Assembly (NCBI GenBank): GCA_000754455.1
Contig: JNSE01000028.1
Coordinates: 11,499-38,659, forward strand
Reading direction: 5' to 3'
Source: an actinobacterium acAMD-2
GTDB taxonomy: Bacteria; Actinomycetota; Actinomycetes; UBA12327
DNA: 27,161 nt
Below are positions 7,880-16,244 of this stretch, piece by piece; positions within the stretch are counted from its first letter, which is position 1, and each line of letters opens with the position of its first letter. The position numbers were made by a program, and so were the translations under genes. The notes below the pieces were generated by a model. That model searched no databases. It worked only from the letters and a program-made list of their open reading frames with translations, and was not told the DNA's origin.

Positions 7880-7906
7880 TCATCGGCGCGTTGGGCCCAG
7901 AGATTA
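7880..7906 (-). promoter_or_regulatory. Candidate sigma-WhiG promoter of rsiG
   Basis: On the minus strand TAAT (7906-7903), 15 bases, then GCCGATGA (7887-7880). Against the WhiG/FliA consensus TAAA-N15-GCCGATAA this is 3/4 and 7/8 at exact spacing. The -10 ends 6 nt before the rsiG ATG, so the message would be almost leaderless. This would make rsiG a target of the sigma factor it inhibits. Confidence 0.45.
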
Positions 7907-7954
7907 AGCCCAGATCACCCATCCGGCCCAAAGGGCTAGGCGTGGAACGGCCCG

Positions 7955-7960
7955 TAGGCT
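7955..7960 (+). promoter_or_regulatory. Predicted -10 box for leaderless nth mRNA
   Basis: TAGGCT is followed by the six bases GAGTCC and the ATG of nth at 7967. No Shine-Dalgarno sequence is present. Confidence 0.5.
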
Positions 7961-7966
7961 GAGTCC

Positions 7967-8662
7967 ATGGGATCAAAGGATGCCGCGCTGGTGCGGCGGG
8001 CCCGTCGTATCCACCGCGCTTTGGCTGATCAGTACCCAGATGTGAAGTGTGAACTGGATTTCACCACTCCGTACGAACTATTGGTGGCTACCGTGTTGTC
8101 GGCTCAATGCACCGATAAGCGGGTCAATGGCGTCACCCCAGCGCTCTTCAAGAAATACCCCAACACCAAGAAATTGGCCGCAGCCAACCGCGATGACCTT
8201 GAGGCCTTGATCCAGCCCACCGGGTTTTTTCGCGCCAAGACTGACACGTTGCTGCGGATGGGGGCTGAGGTCAATGAGCGCTTTGCTGGCGAGATCCCGC
8301 ACACGTTGGACGAGTTGGTTTCTCTGCCCGGAGTGGGACGCAAAACAGCGAACGTCGTTTTAGGTGAAGCCTTCGGGGTACCCGGCATCACGGTTGATAC
8401 CCACTTCGGTCGGCTCGCGCGTCGCTTTGGCTGGACCGAGGAAGAAGATCCCGTCAAGGTCGAGCACGCAGTAGGGGCACTGTTTCCCAAAAAGGACTGG
8501 ACCAATGTTTCACAGTTAGTCATTTGGCATGGTCGTCGTAGATGCCATGCGCGCACACCCGCGTGCGGCGCGTGCAATGTGTCGCAGTGGTGCCCAGCTT
8601 TTGGCGAAGGCCCTACTGATACGACCAAAGCAGAGAAATTGATTCGAGAGCCGCGCGGATGA
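7967..8662 (+). CDS. nth: Endonuclease III (DNA glycosylase/AP lyase)
   Basis: A 231-residue base-excision repair enzyme that removes oxidised pyrimidines and cleaves at abasic sites. The helix-hairpin-helix LPGVGRKTANVV holds the catalytic K126; the catalytic aspartate is D144 in TVDTHFGR. The [4Fe-4S] loop is C193-x6-C200-x2-C203-x5-C209, all four cysteines present. Length is normal for actinobacterial Nth. ATG 7967 is supported by a -10 hexamer 6 nt upstream rather than by a Shine-Dalgarno sequence. The stop overlaps the next start (ATGA). The thioredoxin-like gene that follows nth in mycobacteria is absent. Confidence 0.96.
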   Translation: MGSKDAALVRRARRIHRALADQYPDVKCELDFTTPYELLVATVLSAQCTDKRVNGVTPALFKKYPNTKKLAAANRDDLEALIQPTGFFRAKTDTLLRMGAEVNERFAGEIPHTLDELVSLPGVGRKTANVVLGEAFGVPGITVDTHFGRLARRFGWTEEEDPVKVEHAVGALFPKKDWTNVSQLVIWHGRRRCHARTPACGACNVSQWCPAFGEGPTDTTKAEKLIREPRG

Positions 8663-9396
8663 GGGGGGACATCGCCTTCCTTGAGGGTCCGCGCGATCGC
8701 GCGCGCGGACTGGCCCTGGACGCGCAGTCGCCCACGATTGCGGATTTACCTCAGTGGCTCGCACCGGTCGTAGCTGCGGCCCGCATCGTGACGGTGGACG
8801 AGCTCACGCGCTTCCCACCACCAGCGAGCGGTGGTCGTGAATCATCGGTCTTAGTGTTGTTTGGGCAGGATCACGGTAAGGCAGAGTTGTTGCTGATCGA
8901 GCGTTCGCACGACATGCGCAGCCACTCCGGCCAACCAGCCTTTCCTGGTGGAGCGCTAGACCCGACCGACTCGGGAGTCGTCGCCGCAGCGCTACGCGAG
9001 GCAGAAGAGGAAACGGGACTGGATCCAACCGGGGTTCGACCCTTTGCCGTACTGCCAGATCTGTTTGTTCCCCCAAGCGGTTTCGTCGTTACCCCTGTTC
9101 TTGCTTGGTGGGAAGTGCCGAGCGCAGTCGGTGTTGTTGATGCCGGCGAAGTTGCCGATGTTTTACGTATTCCGATTGAACACTTGATCAATCCTGCGAA
9201 CCGCGTGCGAGTTCGCCATCCCAGTGGCTATGTCGGTGCCGGCTTTATCTTCAATGATCTGGTTATCTGGGGATTCACCGGTGGTTTGTTGGATCGCATC
9301 ATTGCGCTGGCGGGCTGGGAACAACCATGGGACCAGTCGAACGTGGTTGATGTTGATGAGAGTCGGGAACCGTTTGATGAAGGGCCACAGGCGTGA
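8659..9396 (+). CDS. NUDIX hydrolase, CoA pyrophosphatase type
   Basis: A 245-residue NUDIX enzyme. The segment LLLIERSHDMRSHSGQPAF followed by PGG (77-98) is the pattern that distinguishes CoA pyrophosphatases (NudL/NUDT7 group), and the Nudix helix REAEEETGL is at 113-121. It should cleave CoA or acyl-CoA to phosphopantetheine and 3',5'-ADP, though the actinobacterial members at this locus (Rv3672c) are not well characterised to my knowledge. It is coupled to nth by ATGA and to marP by GTGA overlap, so nth-NUDIX-marP form one unit, as in mycobacteria. Confidence 0.87.
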   Translation: MRGDIAFLEGPRDRARGLALDAQSPTIADLPQWLAPVVAAARIVTVDELTRFPPPASGGRESSVLVLFGQDHGKAELLLIERSHDMRSHSGQPAFPGGALDPTDSGVVAAALREAEEETGLDPTGVRPFAVLPDLFVPPSGFVVTPVLAWWEVPSAVGVVDAGEVADVLRIPIEHLINPANRVRVRHPSGYVGAGFIFNDLVIWGFTGGLLDRIIALAGWEQPWDQSNVVDVDESREPFDEGPQA

Positions 9397-10583
9397 GTCT
9401 TAATCAAGTCGACCTATTGCTCGTGGTTCTGGTTGTCTTGTCTGCGGTTACCGGTTATCGCCAAGGTTTCCTCGCCGGCATTGCTGGATTTGTTGGTTTC
9501 CTCGGTGGAGCTGCCCTGGCCATGACTTTTGTTCCAGGAATTCTCACTCCGTATTCCATTGGCCCCTACAAGCCGGTCCTGACGATTTTGTTAGTCCTGG
9601 TAATTGCGGGGCTAGCCCAGGGATTGTTTAGTTCCTTGGGAGCGCGCGCCCGAGCGAGTATGGGGTCTGGCTCACTTCGCGTGGCAGATTCGATGGGCGG
9701 AAGTGCCTTATCGGGAATTTCCGTACTTCTCGTGGCGTGGTTCTTGGCCGTTGCTGTTGTTGCCGGTCCACCTACTGCACTCACTGGGAAAATTCGTGAA
9801 TCGGTGGTACTCACCAATCTCGATGACGTGATGCCTGCACAAGGACGCACTCTGTTTAGTGCGCTTCGCAATACGTTCGACGAAAACTTCTTCCCACAAG
9901 TATTTGCTGGCATTGCCACGCCAGAGCTTGTTCCGGTAGCCCCACCGGATGGAACGTTGGCGGGATCTGCTGTCGCGCAGGGGGCAAGGGATTCCGTTGT
10001 TGAAATTTTTGGGGATGCATCCCGTTGCAAAGTCACGTTGACGGGTTCGGGATTTGCCATTGGCAAGGACACGGTCATGACTAATGCGCACGTGGTGGCC
10101 GGCACTGACCGTGTCACGGTTCGCTTGGGCGGAACCGAGCGTGAACGTCGTGCAACGGTGGTCCTGTTCGATCCACTCACCGATGTCGCCGTGTTGAAGG
10201 TAGACAACCTTGATGCGGATGTCTTGGAGTTTGCGAGTAAGCCAGCTAGCCGTGGCGATGACGCCATCGTGATTGGTTTCCCCGGTGGTGGGGACTTCAC
10301 AGCGGGGGCGGCGCGTGTTCGCGATATTCAGGATGCGCGTGGGGCCGATATTTATGACAAGACGTCGGTCGTTCGTGAGATTTACTCGCTTCGTGCCGTG
10401 GTAAGGCCCGGAAATAGTGGTGGCCCCTTATTGGATGAGCGCGGTCGTGTGTTGGGAATGATTTTTGCTGCTTCGGTTGATGATCTATCCAGTGGTTATG
10501 CCCTGACGGCTTCAGCTATCGCCAAGGATGCGGTCAATGGATCTCGGGCGACAGCGCCAGTGTCAACCGGGCGCTGCCTTTAG
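9393..10583 (+). CDS. marP: MarP-type membrane serine protease (CvpA + trypsin domains)
   Basis: A 396-residue protein with four hydrophobic segments in the first about 125 residues (CvpA/colicin V production domain) and an extracytoplasmic chymotrypsin-like protease. The catalytic triad is H233 (TNAHVV), D264 (TDVAVL) and S342 (GNSGGPL). Two cysteines, C212 just before the protease domain and C395 as the penultimate residue, match the disulfide pair (C214-C395) that holds mycobacterial MarP active; MarP supports acid and oxidative-stress resistance there by acting on cell-wall enzymes. The GTG start at 9393 overlaps the NUDIX stop. It converges on the holin-like gene with overlapping stop codons. 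Confidence 0.94.
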   Translation: MSLNQVDLLLVVLVVLSAVTGYRQGFLAGIAGFVGFLGGAALAMTFVPGILTPYSIGPYKPVLTILLVLVIAGLAQGLFSSLGARARASMGSGSLRVADSMGGSALSGISVLLVAWFLAVAVVAGPPTALTGKIRESVVLTNLDDVMPAQGRTLFSALRNTFDENFFPQVFAGIATPELVPVAPPDGTLAGSAVAQGARDSVVEIFGDASRCKVTLTGSGFAIGKDTVMTNAHVVAGTDRVTVRLGGTERERRATVVLFDPLTDVAVLKVDNLDADVLEFASKPASRGDDAIVIGFPGGGDFTAGAARVRDIQDARGADIYDKTSVVREIYSLRAVVRPGNSGGPLLDERGRVLGMIFAASVDDLSSGYALTASAIAKDAVNGSRATAPVSTGRCL

Positions 10584-11038
10584 GAACGTGAGCCGGGCGA
10601 TTCCTTGTTCTCTGGCATTGCGCGTTCGAAAGCATCGACAAATTTGTCTGGCATTGCGCGCAACGTATTGAGTGTTGCTTCGTTCTGAGCCTGAGCGCGC
10701 TCGGGCCCCTTGACTTGATCAAAGTGTCGCTTGGCGAAGTAGCCCATGATGGCGGTGATGAGTAGAAGAAGTAACGCAACGATGAGGAATCCGGCCCATA
10801 CTCGTCCGTTGAGCGCACTGGCAATGGCGTACGAGAGGGCAACGAGCAAGAAGATAAAGCACAGGGTGGCCAAGAAGATGGCCCCACCAATGAGGCCGGC
10901 GCCGCGTGCTGCCATTTGCGCGCTCTTGCGCACTTCGGCCTTGGCCAAAGCAATCTCGCCACGGATCAAGGAGGAGATGTCTTCCATGATTGATGCAAAA
11001 AGCTGACCGATGGACCGGTCGCCATTCGAGTTGCTCAT
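10580..11038 (-). CDS. Holin-superfamily-like membrane protein (actinobacterial phage_holin_3_6 type)
   Basis: A 152-residue protein with an amphipathic N-terminal helix (about 10-42, typical EDISSLIRGEIALAKAE pattern), two membrane segments (about 43-73 and 81-101) and a charged cytoplasmic tail. This is the chromosomal family annotated as phage holin-like; no phage genes are nearby and a lytic role is not implied. The SD AGGAGG ends 4 nt before ATG 11038. It follows nhaA by 30 nt on the same strand, so acsA-nhaA-holin may be one operon. Mycobacteria have a similar membrane gene near marP (Rv3669). Confidence 0.82.
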   Translation of the reverse strand: MSNSNGDRSIGQLFASIMEDISSLIRGEIALAKAEVRKSAQMAARGAGLIGGAIFLATLCFIFLLVALSYAIASALNGRVWAGFLIVALLLLLITAIMGYFAKRHFDQVKGPERAQAQNEATLNTLRAMPDKFVDAFERAMPENKESPGSRS

Positions 11039-11068
11039 GAGTCCTCCTGAAGCGCTGGTGTTCCCACT

Positions 11069-12370
11069 CTAAGGGTTGGAGGTATCGCCGCCATCGTCTG
11101 TTCGTTGGTACACGTCCGGGATGCCGTCATTGTTGAGGTCTCGGTCCTCACGTGCGGCTAGGGCTCGGTAGGCCCGAGATCGGGGCAAAAGCACCACACT
11201 GGCGAGCAGTGCTGCCAACAATGAGGCAAACAAGATTGAAATCTTGGCGAACCCTTGTTGAGGGTCGGTCTCAGCGAAACTGAGTTCGGCAATCAGTAGC
11301 GAGACGGTGAATCCGATGCCGGAAATCAGAGCCAAGCCAACGATGTCCACCCACTTCAGGCCATGGCCTAATCGTGCTTTCGTGAAGCGAACGACAACCA
11401 ACGTGGTGACGAAGATGCCGATGCCTTTGCCGGCAACCAGCCCAACGGCCACACCTTGGGTGACGGGATTGGAAGCGATCGTGGCCAGACTGGTCCCCAC
11501 GACCGTGACACCAGCGGCGAAGAACGCAAAGACCGGTACGGCAAATCCAGCAGAGATTGGTCGAAGTCGTTCCTCCAGCCGTTCAGCGGGAGCTAACTCT
11601 TCGCCAGGATCGCGCACGACTCGAGTAGCCAATCCCAGAACCACTCCGGCAACAGTGGCGTGAATCCCGCTGGAGTGAACAAAACCCCATAACGCAAGTG
11701 CGAGGGGCACGTACACCAAAGGTGATTGCACGCGTTGTTTTTGCAGGAATAGGTAAACGATCACCAGTGCAACGGAGCCAAGCAACCACAAGGGTGCCAA
11801 TGCATCGCTGTAAAACAACGCGATGACGGTGATGGCACCAAGGTCGTCAACAACGGCGAGGGTGAGAAGAAAAGCGCGCAGTGCTGGTGGCAGACCGCGT
11901 CCAATAATGGCCAGCACTGCAAGTGCGAAAGCAATGTCCGTGGCGATCGGAATACCCCAGCCTTGCCCTGCACCGGTTGTGGAAGATGTAAAGGCGAGGT
12001 AGATCAAGGCCGGCAAGGCCATTCCACCAACTGCTGCAGCGATCGGCAGGAGTGCGTCGCTGCGGTTTCGCAAAGACCCAACGACTAACTCGCGCTTAAG
12101 TTCTAATCCAGCAACGAAGAAGAAGAGAGCGAGTAATCCTTCGCCGGCCCAATCAGCCAGCGTCAAGCGAAAACCCCACGACTGAGGGCCGATGGTGAAC
12201 TGTGTGAGGTCGAAGTACGCATCACGCCAAGCGGAGTTGGCCCACACCAACGCAACTGCTGCGGCGATCAGGAGTAACACCCCACCGACGACTTCACGAC
12301 GCAGGATTTCACCTAGGCGCACGCGTTCAGCCCACGCAAGCCTGCCGAATACGACGCGACGTTCAGTCAT
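11069..12370 (-). CDS. nhaA: Na+/H+ antiporter NhaA
   Basis: A 433-residue, multi-spanning antiporter exchanging sodium for protons to control internal pH and sodium. NhaA signatures are the ANS segment after the first helix, FFFVAGLELKRE near 82-94, D145 in PIATDIAFAL (equivalent to E. coli D133) and the ion-binding pair D175-D176 in LAVVDDLGAI. The C-terminal about 35 residues are hydrophilic, with a DLNNDGIPDVYQ stretch that looks like a loose EF-hand/dockerin-like loop. ATG 12370 lies 20 nt after acsA; TAGACT at 12380-12385 (minus) could give an internal promoter 9 nt before the start. Presence suggests exposure to sodium, but not necessarily a marine habitat. Confidence 0.96.
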   Translation of the reverse strand: MTERRVVFGRLAWAERVRLGEILRREVVGGVLLLIAAAVALVWANSAWRDAYFDLTQFTIGPQSWGFRLTLADWAGEGLLALFFFVAGLELKRELVVGSLRNRSDALLPIAAAVGGMALPALIYLAFTSSTTGAGQGWGIPIATDIAFALAVLAIIGRGLPPALRAFLLTLAVVDDLGAITVIALFYSDALAPLWLLGSVALVIVYLFLQKQRVQSPLVYVPLALALWGFVHSSGIHATVAGVVLGLATRVVRDPGEELAPAERLEERLRPISAGFAVPVFAFFAAGVTVVGTSLATIASNPVTQGVAVGLVAGKGIGIFVTTLVVVRFTKARLGHGLKWVDIVGLALISGIGFTVSLLIAELSFAETDPQQGFAKISILFASLLAALLASVVLLPRSRAYRALAAREDRDLNNDGIPDVYQRTDDGGDTSNP

Positions 12371-12390
12371 GATGGACCAAGTCTACGTCC

Positions 12391-14373
12391 TTAGGCATCG
12401 TCGGCAGTGGTCATTCCATTGGCAATAAGTTGAACGACCGCAGGATCAGCCAAGGTGGTGACATCACCTAGGGCTCGGCCCTCGGCGATGTCTAGCAAGA
12501 GCCGACGCATGATTTTGCCGGACCGTGTTTTGGGTAGCTCCTGCACGATCATGATGTGGCGCGGTTTAGCGATGGGCCCGATTTCCTGGCCGACGTGTTC
12601 ACGTAACTCCGAGCCGATCGTGTCTGCGTCGGTGGAGTCGTCACCGCGCAAAATCACGAAGGCGACGATTCCCTGACCAGTGATGTCGTCTTTTGCACCA
12701 ACGACTGCAGCCTCTGCCACTCGCGGGTGAGACACCAAGGCAGATTCGACCTCGGCGGTGGAAATTCGGTGGCCACTGACATTCATCACGTCGTCGACTC
12801 GGCCCAGCAACCACAAGTCACCATCGAGGTCTCGGTTGGCGCCGTCGCCAGCGAAATAGAAACCTTGCTTGGCGTAGCGGTGCCAATACGTTTCGACGAA
12901 GCGTTCGGGATCGCCCCAAATCCCACGTGCCATCGAGGGCCACGGCTCGGTCAGAACGAGGTATCCACCCACTCCATCGGGTACATGCGTTCCTTCCGCA
13001 TCGACAACATCTATCGCAATGCCGGGCAACGCGCGCATTGCTGATCCAGGCTTGGTCGCCGTGACTCCAGGCAGTGGGCTGATCATGATGGCGCCAGTCT
13101 CGGTTTGCCACCACGTGTCGACGATGGGGCAGTTGTTGTGTCCGATGACTTCGCGGTACCACATCCATGCTTCTGGGTTAATCGGTTCGCCTACGCTGCC
13201 AAGCAGTCGAAGCGAGGACAAATCAAACCCATTGGGGAGTTCATCTCCCCACTTCATAAATGTGCGTAGCGCAGTGGGCGCGGTGTAGAAGATGCTGACC
13301 CGATACTTCTCAATGAGTTCCCACCAACGACCACGGTGTGGCGTGTCGGGGGTTCCTTCATACATAAGTTGCGTTGCACCGTTGGCCAGCGGCCCATAGA
13401 CGACATAGCTATGTCCGGTAATCCATCCGATGTCGGCGGTGCACCAGTACACGTCAGTGTCGGCCTTGAGATCAAAAACTGCGGCGTGGGTGAACGCTGC
13501 TTGGGTGAGGTACCCACCCGTGGTGTGCAAAATTCCCTTGGGCTTACCCGTAGTTCCCGAGGTGTAGAGGATGAAGAGCGGATGTTCGCTGTCAAAACTC
13601 TGCGCAACGTGTTGCTCAGGCTGTGCATCTAGTTGCTCATGCCACCAGAGATCATGGTCAAGCCATTCCACATCGCTCTTCGTTCGCTGAACAACGAGTA
13701 CGTGTTCCACCGTTGGAGTCAGCTGCACCGCTTCATCAACGATGACCTTGAGCGGGAGTTCCTTGCCACGACGAAATCCTCCGTCGGCCGTGATGACAAC
13801 TTTTGCGCCGGCATCGTTGATACGCGAGCTCAGTGAGTCAGCACTGAAGCCGCCAAAGACGACACTGTGTACGGCTCCGATGCGAGCACAGGCCAACATG
13901 GCTACGACTGCTTCGGGAATCATCGGCAGGTAGATCGCTACTCGGTCGTGCTCGCCCACACCAAGGGCGGCCAGGGCGTTGGCTGCTTGGCATACCTCTG
14001 CGTGCAATTGCGCGTAGGTGATGGCTCGGGTGTCTCCTGCCTCACCCTCGAAATAGATCGCTACGCGCTCACCGAGTCCGTTGTCCAAGTGACGATCCAG
14101 ACAGTTTTCGGCCACATTGAGGCGACCGCCGACAAACCATTTCGCTACAGGGGCTTGCGACCAGTCCAAAACTTCCGACCATGGTGACGTCCAGTCCAGG
14201 CGATGGGCTTGCGTGTCCCAAAAGGCCAACCGGTCCTGGTCTGCTTCGTCATAAATTCCTGGTTGGGCGAAGGCCTGACGTGCGAATTCAGGGTTGGGCG
14301 CGAAGGTCCGGTTTTCATGGTTCAGACTGTCAATGCGTACCGGGTCGACCATGTCACTGTCGAAATCACTCAC
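12391..14373 (-). CDS. acsA: Acetyl-CoA synthetase
   Basis: A 660-residue AMP-forming ligase making acetyl-CoA from acetate, ATP and CoA. The phosphate-binding motif TSGTTGKPKG lies at 271-280, the hinge/adenylate region GHRIST follows later, and the catalytic lysine is K620 in RSGKIMRR, the lysine that is acetylated to switch off Acs in other bacteria. The GTG start at 14373 is preferred over an upstream TTG because GGGGAG lies 7 nt before it. Length is standard. It is divergent from a Fic-like gene by 41 bases. Crp control is plausible from mycobacterial biology, but I see no good Crp site here. Confidence 0.97.
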   Translation of the reverse strand: MSDFDSDMVDPVRIDSLNHENRTFAPNPEFARQAFAQPGIYDEADQDRLAFWDTQAHRLDWTSPWSEVLDWSQAPVAKWFVGGRLNVAENCLDRHLDNGLGERVAIYFEGEAGDTRAITYAQLHAEVCQAANALAALGVGEHDRVAIYLPMIPEAVVAMLACARIGAVHSVVFGGFSADSLSSRINDAGAKVVITADGGFRRGKELPLKVIVDEAVQLTPTVEHVLVVQRTKSDVEWLDHDLWWHEQLDAQPEQHVAQSFDSEHPLFILYTSGTTGKPKGILHTTGGYLTQAAFTHAAVFDLKADTDVYWCTADIGWITGHSYVVYGPLANGATQLMYEGTPDTPHRGRWWELIEKYRVSIFYTAPTALRTFMKWGDELPNGFDLSSLRLLGSVGEPINPEAWMWYREVIGHNNCPIVDTWWQTETGAIMISPLPGVTATKPGSAMRALPGIAIDVVDAEGTHVPDGVGGYLVLTEPWPSMARGIWGDPERFVETYWHRYAKQGFYFAGDGANRDLDGDLWLLGRVDDVMNVSGHRISTAEVESALVSHPRVAEAAVVGAKDDITGQGIVAFVILRGDDSTDADTIGSELREHVGQEIGPIAKPRHIMIVQELPKTRSGKIMRRLLLDIAEGRALGDVTTLADPAVVQLIANGMTTADDA

Positions 14374-14401
14374 GAAATATCTCCCCAAGGGTGTTCACCT
14401 C

Positions 14402-14407
14402 TAGAGT
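14402..14407 (+). promoter_or_regulatory. Predicted -10 box for leaderless Fic-like gene, inside a palindrome shared with acsA
   Basis: TAGAGT is followed by seven bases and the GTG at 14415. It lies in the 8-bp palindrome CTCTAGAG (14399-14406), so a second hexamer TAGAGG faces acsA on the other strand. The divergent promoters would overlap. Confidence 0.45.
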
Positions 14408-14414
14408 TGGTCAC

Positions 14415-15227
14415 GTGCAACCACTCGTAGAGATCGCGCGAAAGACTGCCGTGCGTCAGCAGCTTGAGTCAGCGCGTCTGGCTACTGACGAGGTTATCGC
14501 TCATCGTGCGCTTCGACGACACGGTGGAGATATTGCACTGGAGTCGTCTTTGCGAGGCGCTCGCGCATCGGCGGCACTGATGGGAGTCGATGTTGACCTG
14601 GAGTTCCTGCGCAGCGGCAACCTTCGCCTTGATCATCCAGGCCGTCCGATAGCCCAAGCGGCCCTGCGAGTGGCGCAAGAAGTCCCTCAAATTGAGGCTA
14701 TTTGGCGGCGTTCGCCAGTGCAGGCCTTGGCTCGCTTGCACGTCGTGGCGGCAGCGGATTTGGCGGACAGTGTCGGAACCGATCGGATCGGTCGACCTCG
14801 TCCCAACGATGAGGGCGATCCGCAAGACCCGATGGACCTAGCTTTGCCACCCGTTGCTGACATTGCACCACGGTTGATGCGACTCAACGCGTTGTTGCTC
14901 AATGACAAGGAGACACCGGCCTTAGCTTTGGCTGCCTACACGCATGGTGAACTGATGGCGATTCAACCATTTGGGTTGCGCGACGGGTTAGTTGCGCGAG
15001 CGGCCGAACGCTTGGTGTTGCGCACGCGAGGGTTTGATCCGCGTGGGCTGGTGGTCACCGAAGCCGGACACCTCAGCGTGGGACGAACCCAGTACTTGTC
15101 TCTCATTAAGGGTTATGCCGGTGGATCAGACCGGGCAGTCGCCGATTGGATTAACCACTGCGCGCATGCGGTGCGAACGGGGGCGGCCACGATTGAAAAA
15201 GTGTGCACCCATTTTGAGAGTGCGTGA
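14415..15227 (+). CDS. Degenerate Fic-like protein, probably catalytically dead
   Basis: A 270-residue, mostly helical protein. Residues 184-195 (QPFGLRDGLVAR) align with the Fic motif HPFx(D/E)GNGRxxR but lack the catalytic histidine, the acidic residue, the asparagine and the first arginine. Near the N-terminus S52-AAL-M56-G57 matches the layout of the Fic inhibitory motif (S/T)xxxE(G/N) with the glutamate replaced by methionine. The fold is therefore an inference, and AMP transfer is unlikely. A protein of this type next to acsA is common in actinobacteria; its job is unknown. The GTG at 14415 is chosen because a TAGAGT hexamer ends 7 nt upstream; the longer frame would run through acsA. 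Confidence 0.65.
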   Translation: MQPLVEIARKTAVRQQLESARLATDEVIAHRALRRHGGDIALESSLRGARASAALMGVDVDLEFLRSGNLRLDHPGRPIAQAALRVAQEVPQIEAIWRRSPVQALARLHVVAAADLADSVGTDRIGRPRPNDEGDPQDPMDLALPPVADIAPRLMRLNALLLNDKETPALALAAYTHGELMAIQPFGLRDGLVARAAERLVLRTRGFDPRGLVVTEAGHLSVGRTQYLSLIKGYAGGSDRAVADWINHCAHAVRTGAATIEKVCTHFESA

Positions 15228-15233
15228 TGTCAA

Positions 15234-16091
15234 TTAGTCGGTCGTGGATCCGCGACGACGAACGGCGTACCAAATCAATCCAGCAGCCGCAGCTGCACCA
15301 CCGAGCGCCACTGCAGTCAACGTTGGCTTAGCGGTAATGCCGCTGGCAAAGCGCTGGCGCAGGGGCACAGGCTTGCTGAAGGTCAAGATGGGCCAATCGC
15401 GGGCCATGGCTTCGCGTCGCAAGGGTCGGTCGGGGTTAACCACCGAGGGGAATCCGACTGATTCCAACATCGGCAAGTCAGTAGCAGCGTCGCTATAGGC
15501 GTACGACTGAGACAAGTCGTAACCCTGTTCGTCAGCGAGGTCACGCATCGCTTGTGCCTTGTTCTCGGCGTACGCGTAAAACTCAATTTGTCCGGTGTAT
15601 TGACCATCAACAATGGCAACTCGTGTACCGATGCTGTGGTCAGCTCCGAGCATCGCGCCGATGAGTTCAACAATTTCTTGACCGCTGGACGAAACAATGA
15701 CCACGTCGCGACCGGCAGCATGGTGCTCGTCGATCAGGTTCGCTGCTTCTTCGTAGATGATGGGTTCAACGGCTTCTTGTAAAGCTTCGGCGACGATCTC
15801 GCGGAGCTGATCAGCATCCCAACCCTCGGTGAGAGCCGACAAGTACTCGCGCATCCGTTCCATCTGATCGTGGTCGGCACCACCGAGGACGTAGACGAAC
15901 TGGGCATAGGCGCTGCGCAACACATCGCGTCGATTAATCAGGCCGCTGCGGTAAAGCGGGCGACTAAACACCAGCGCTGATGACTTGGCGATGACTGTTT
16001 TATCAAGGTCAAAGAACGCTGCGGGGCGCTTTGTCTGGGAACGTGCACCAGTGCGGGCCGGCTGCGGAGTGGGGGAAGATGCAGTACTCAC
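15234..16091 (-). CDS. HAD-IB family phosphatase with C-terminal membrane anchor
   Basis: A 285-residue HAD-superfamily hydrolase of subfamily IB (SerB/CicA-like; close to mycobacterial Rv3661). Motif I is FFDLDKT (D28, D30), motif II VSSSG (133-137), motif III K178 and motif IV SDAATDLPML (D201, D205). An all-helical cap lies between motifs I and II. The C-terminus has one hydrophobic segment (about 258-276) and a basic tail, so it is probably tethered to the membrane. The GTG at 16091 fits family N-termini and has TATGCT ending 7 nt upstream; an ATG at 16103 overlaps that hexamer and is less likely. It is divergent from the tad operon, as Rv3661 is from Rv3660c. The physiological substrate is unknown. 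Confidence 0.9.
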   Translation of the reverse strand: MSTASSPTPQPARTGARSQTKRPAAFFDLDKTVIAKSSALVFSRPLYRSGLINRRDVLRSAYAQFVYVLGGADHDQMERMREYLSALTEGWDADQLREIVAEALQEAVEPIIYEEAANLIDEHHAAGRDVVIVSSSGQEIVELIGAMLGADHSIGTRVAIVDGQYTGQIEFYAYAENKAQAMRDLADEQGYDLSQSYAYSDAATDLPMLESVGFPSVVNPDRPLRREAMARDWPILTFSKPVPLRQRFASGITAKPTLTAVALGGAAAAAGLIWYAVRRRGSTTD

Positions 16092-16098
16092 TCTGCAC

Positions 16099-16104
16099 AG
16101 CATA
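16099..16104 (-). promoter_or_regulatory. Predicted -10 box for leaderless HAD phosphatase mRNA
   Basis: On the minus strand TATGCT is followed by seven bases (GTGCAGA) and the GTG start at 16091. No Shine-Dalgarno sequence is present. Confidence 0.5.
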
Positions 16105-16244
16105 AGCGCAGGTAGGGACAAAAAACGGTTTCCTGACGCTGACTTGTCCTTTCCACAGGCGTGTTCGTCCCCAATTCACGCACTGGATAGGTCTGAGGGC
16201 TTGGTTTCCGCGTCACCCTCACTGTCAATCAGAAGAGGGCGGAT

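Noticed and set aside
10344..10351. GCCGATAT inside marP
   Set aside because: It lies within the protease coding sequence (Gly-Ala-Asp-Ile), with no gene start downstream on that strand at a sensible distance.
10580..11038. Holin-like gene as a sign of a prophage
   Set aside because: No lysin, structural or integrase genes are near; this membrane family is part of the conserved actinobacterial chromosome at this locus.
14181..14414. N-terminal extension of the Fic-like frame
   Set aside because: It runs through the 5' part of acsA, has Arg/Gly/Cys-rich composition unlike the rest and would ignore the promoter at 14402.
16116..16149. Inverted repeat GGACAA/TTGTCC upstream of ssd
   Set aside because: Six bases separated by 22; too short for such spacing to be distinguished from chance and no regulator is known to me with this half-site.
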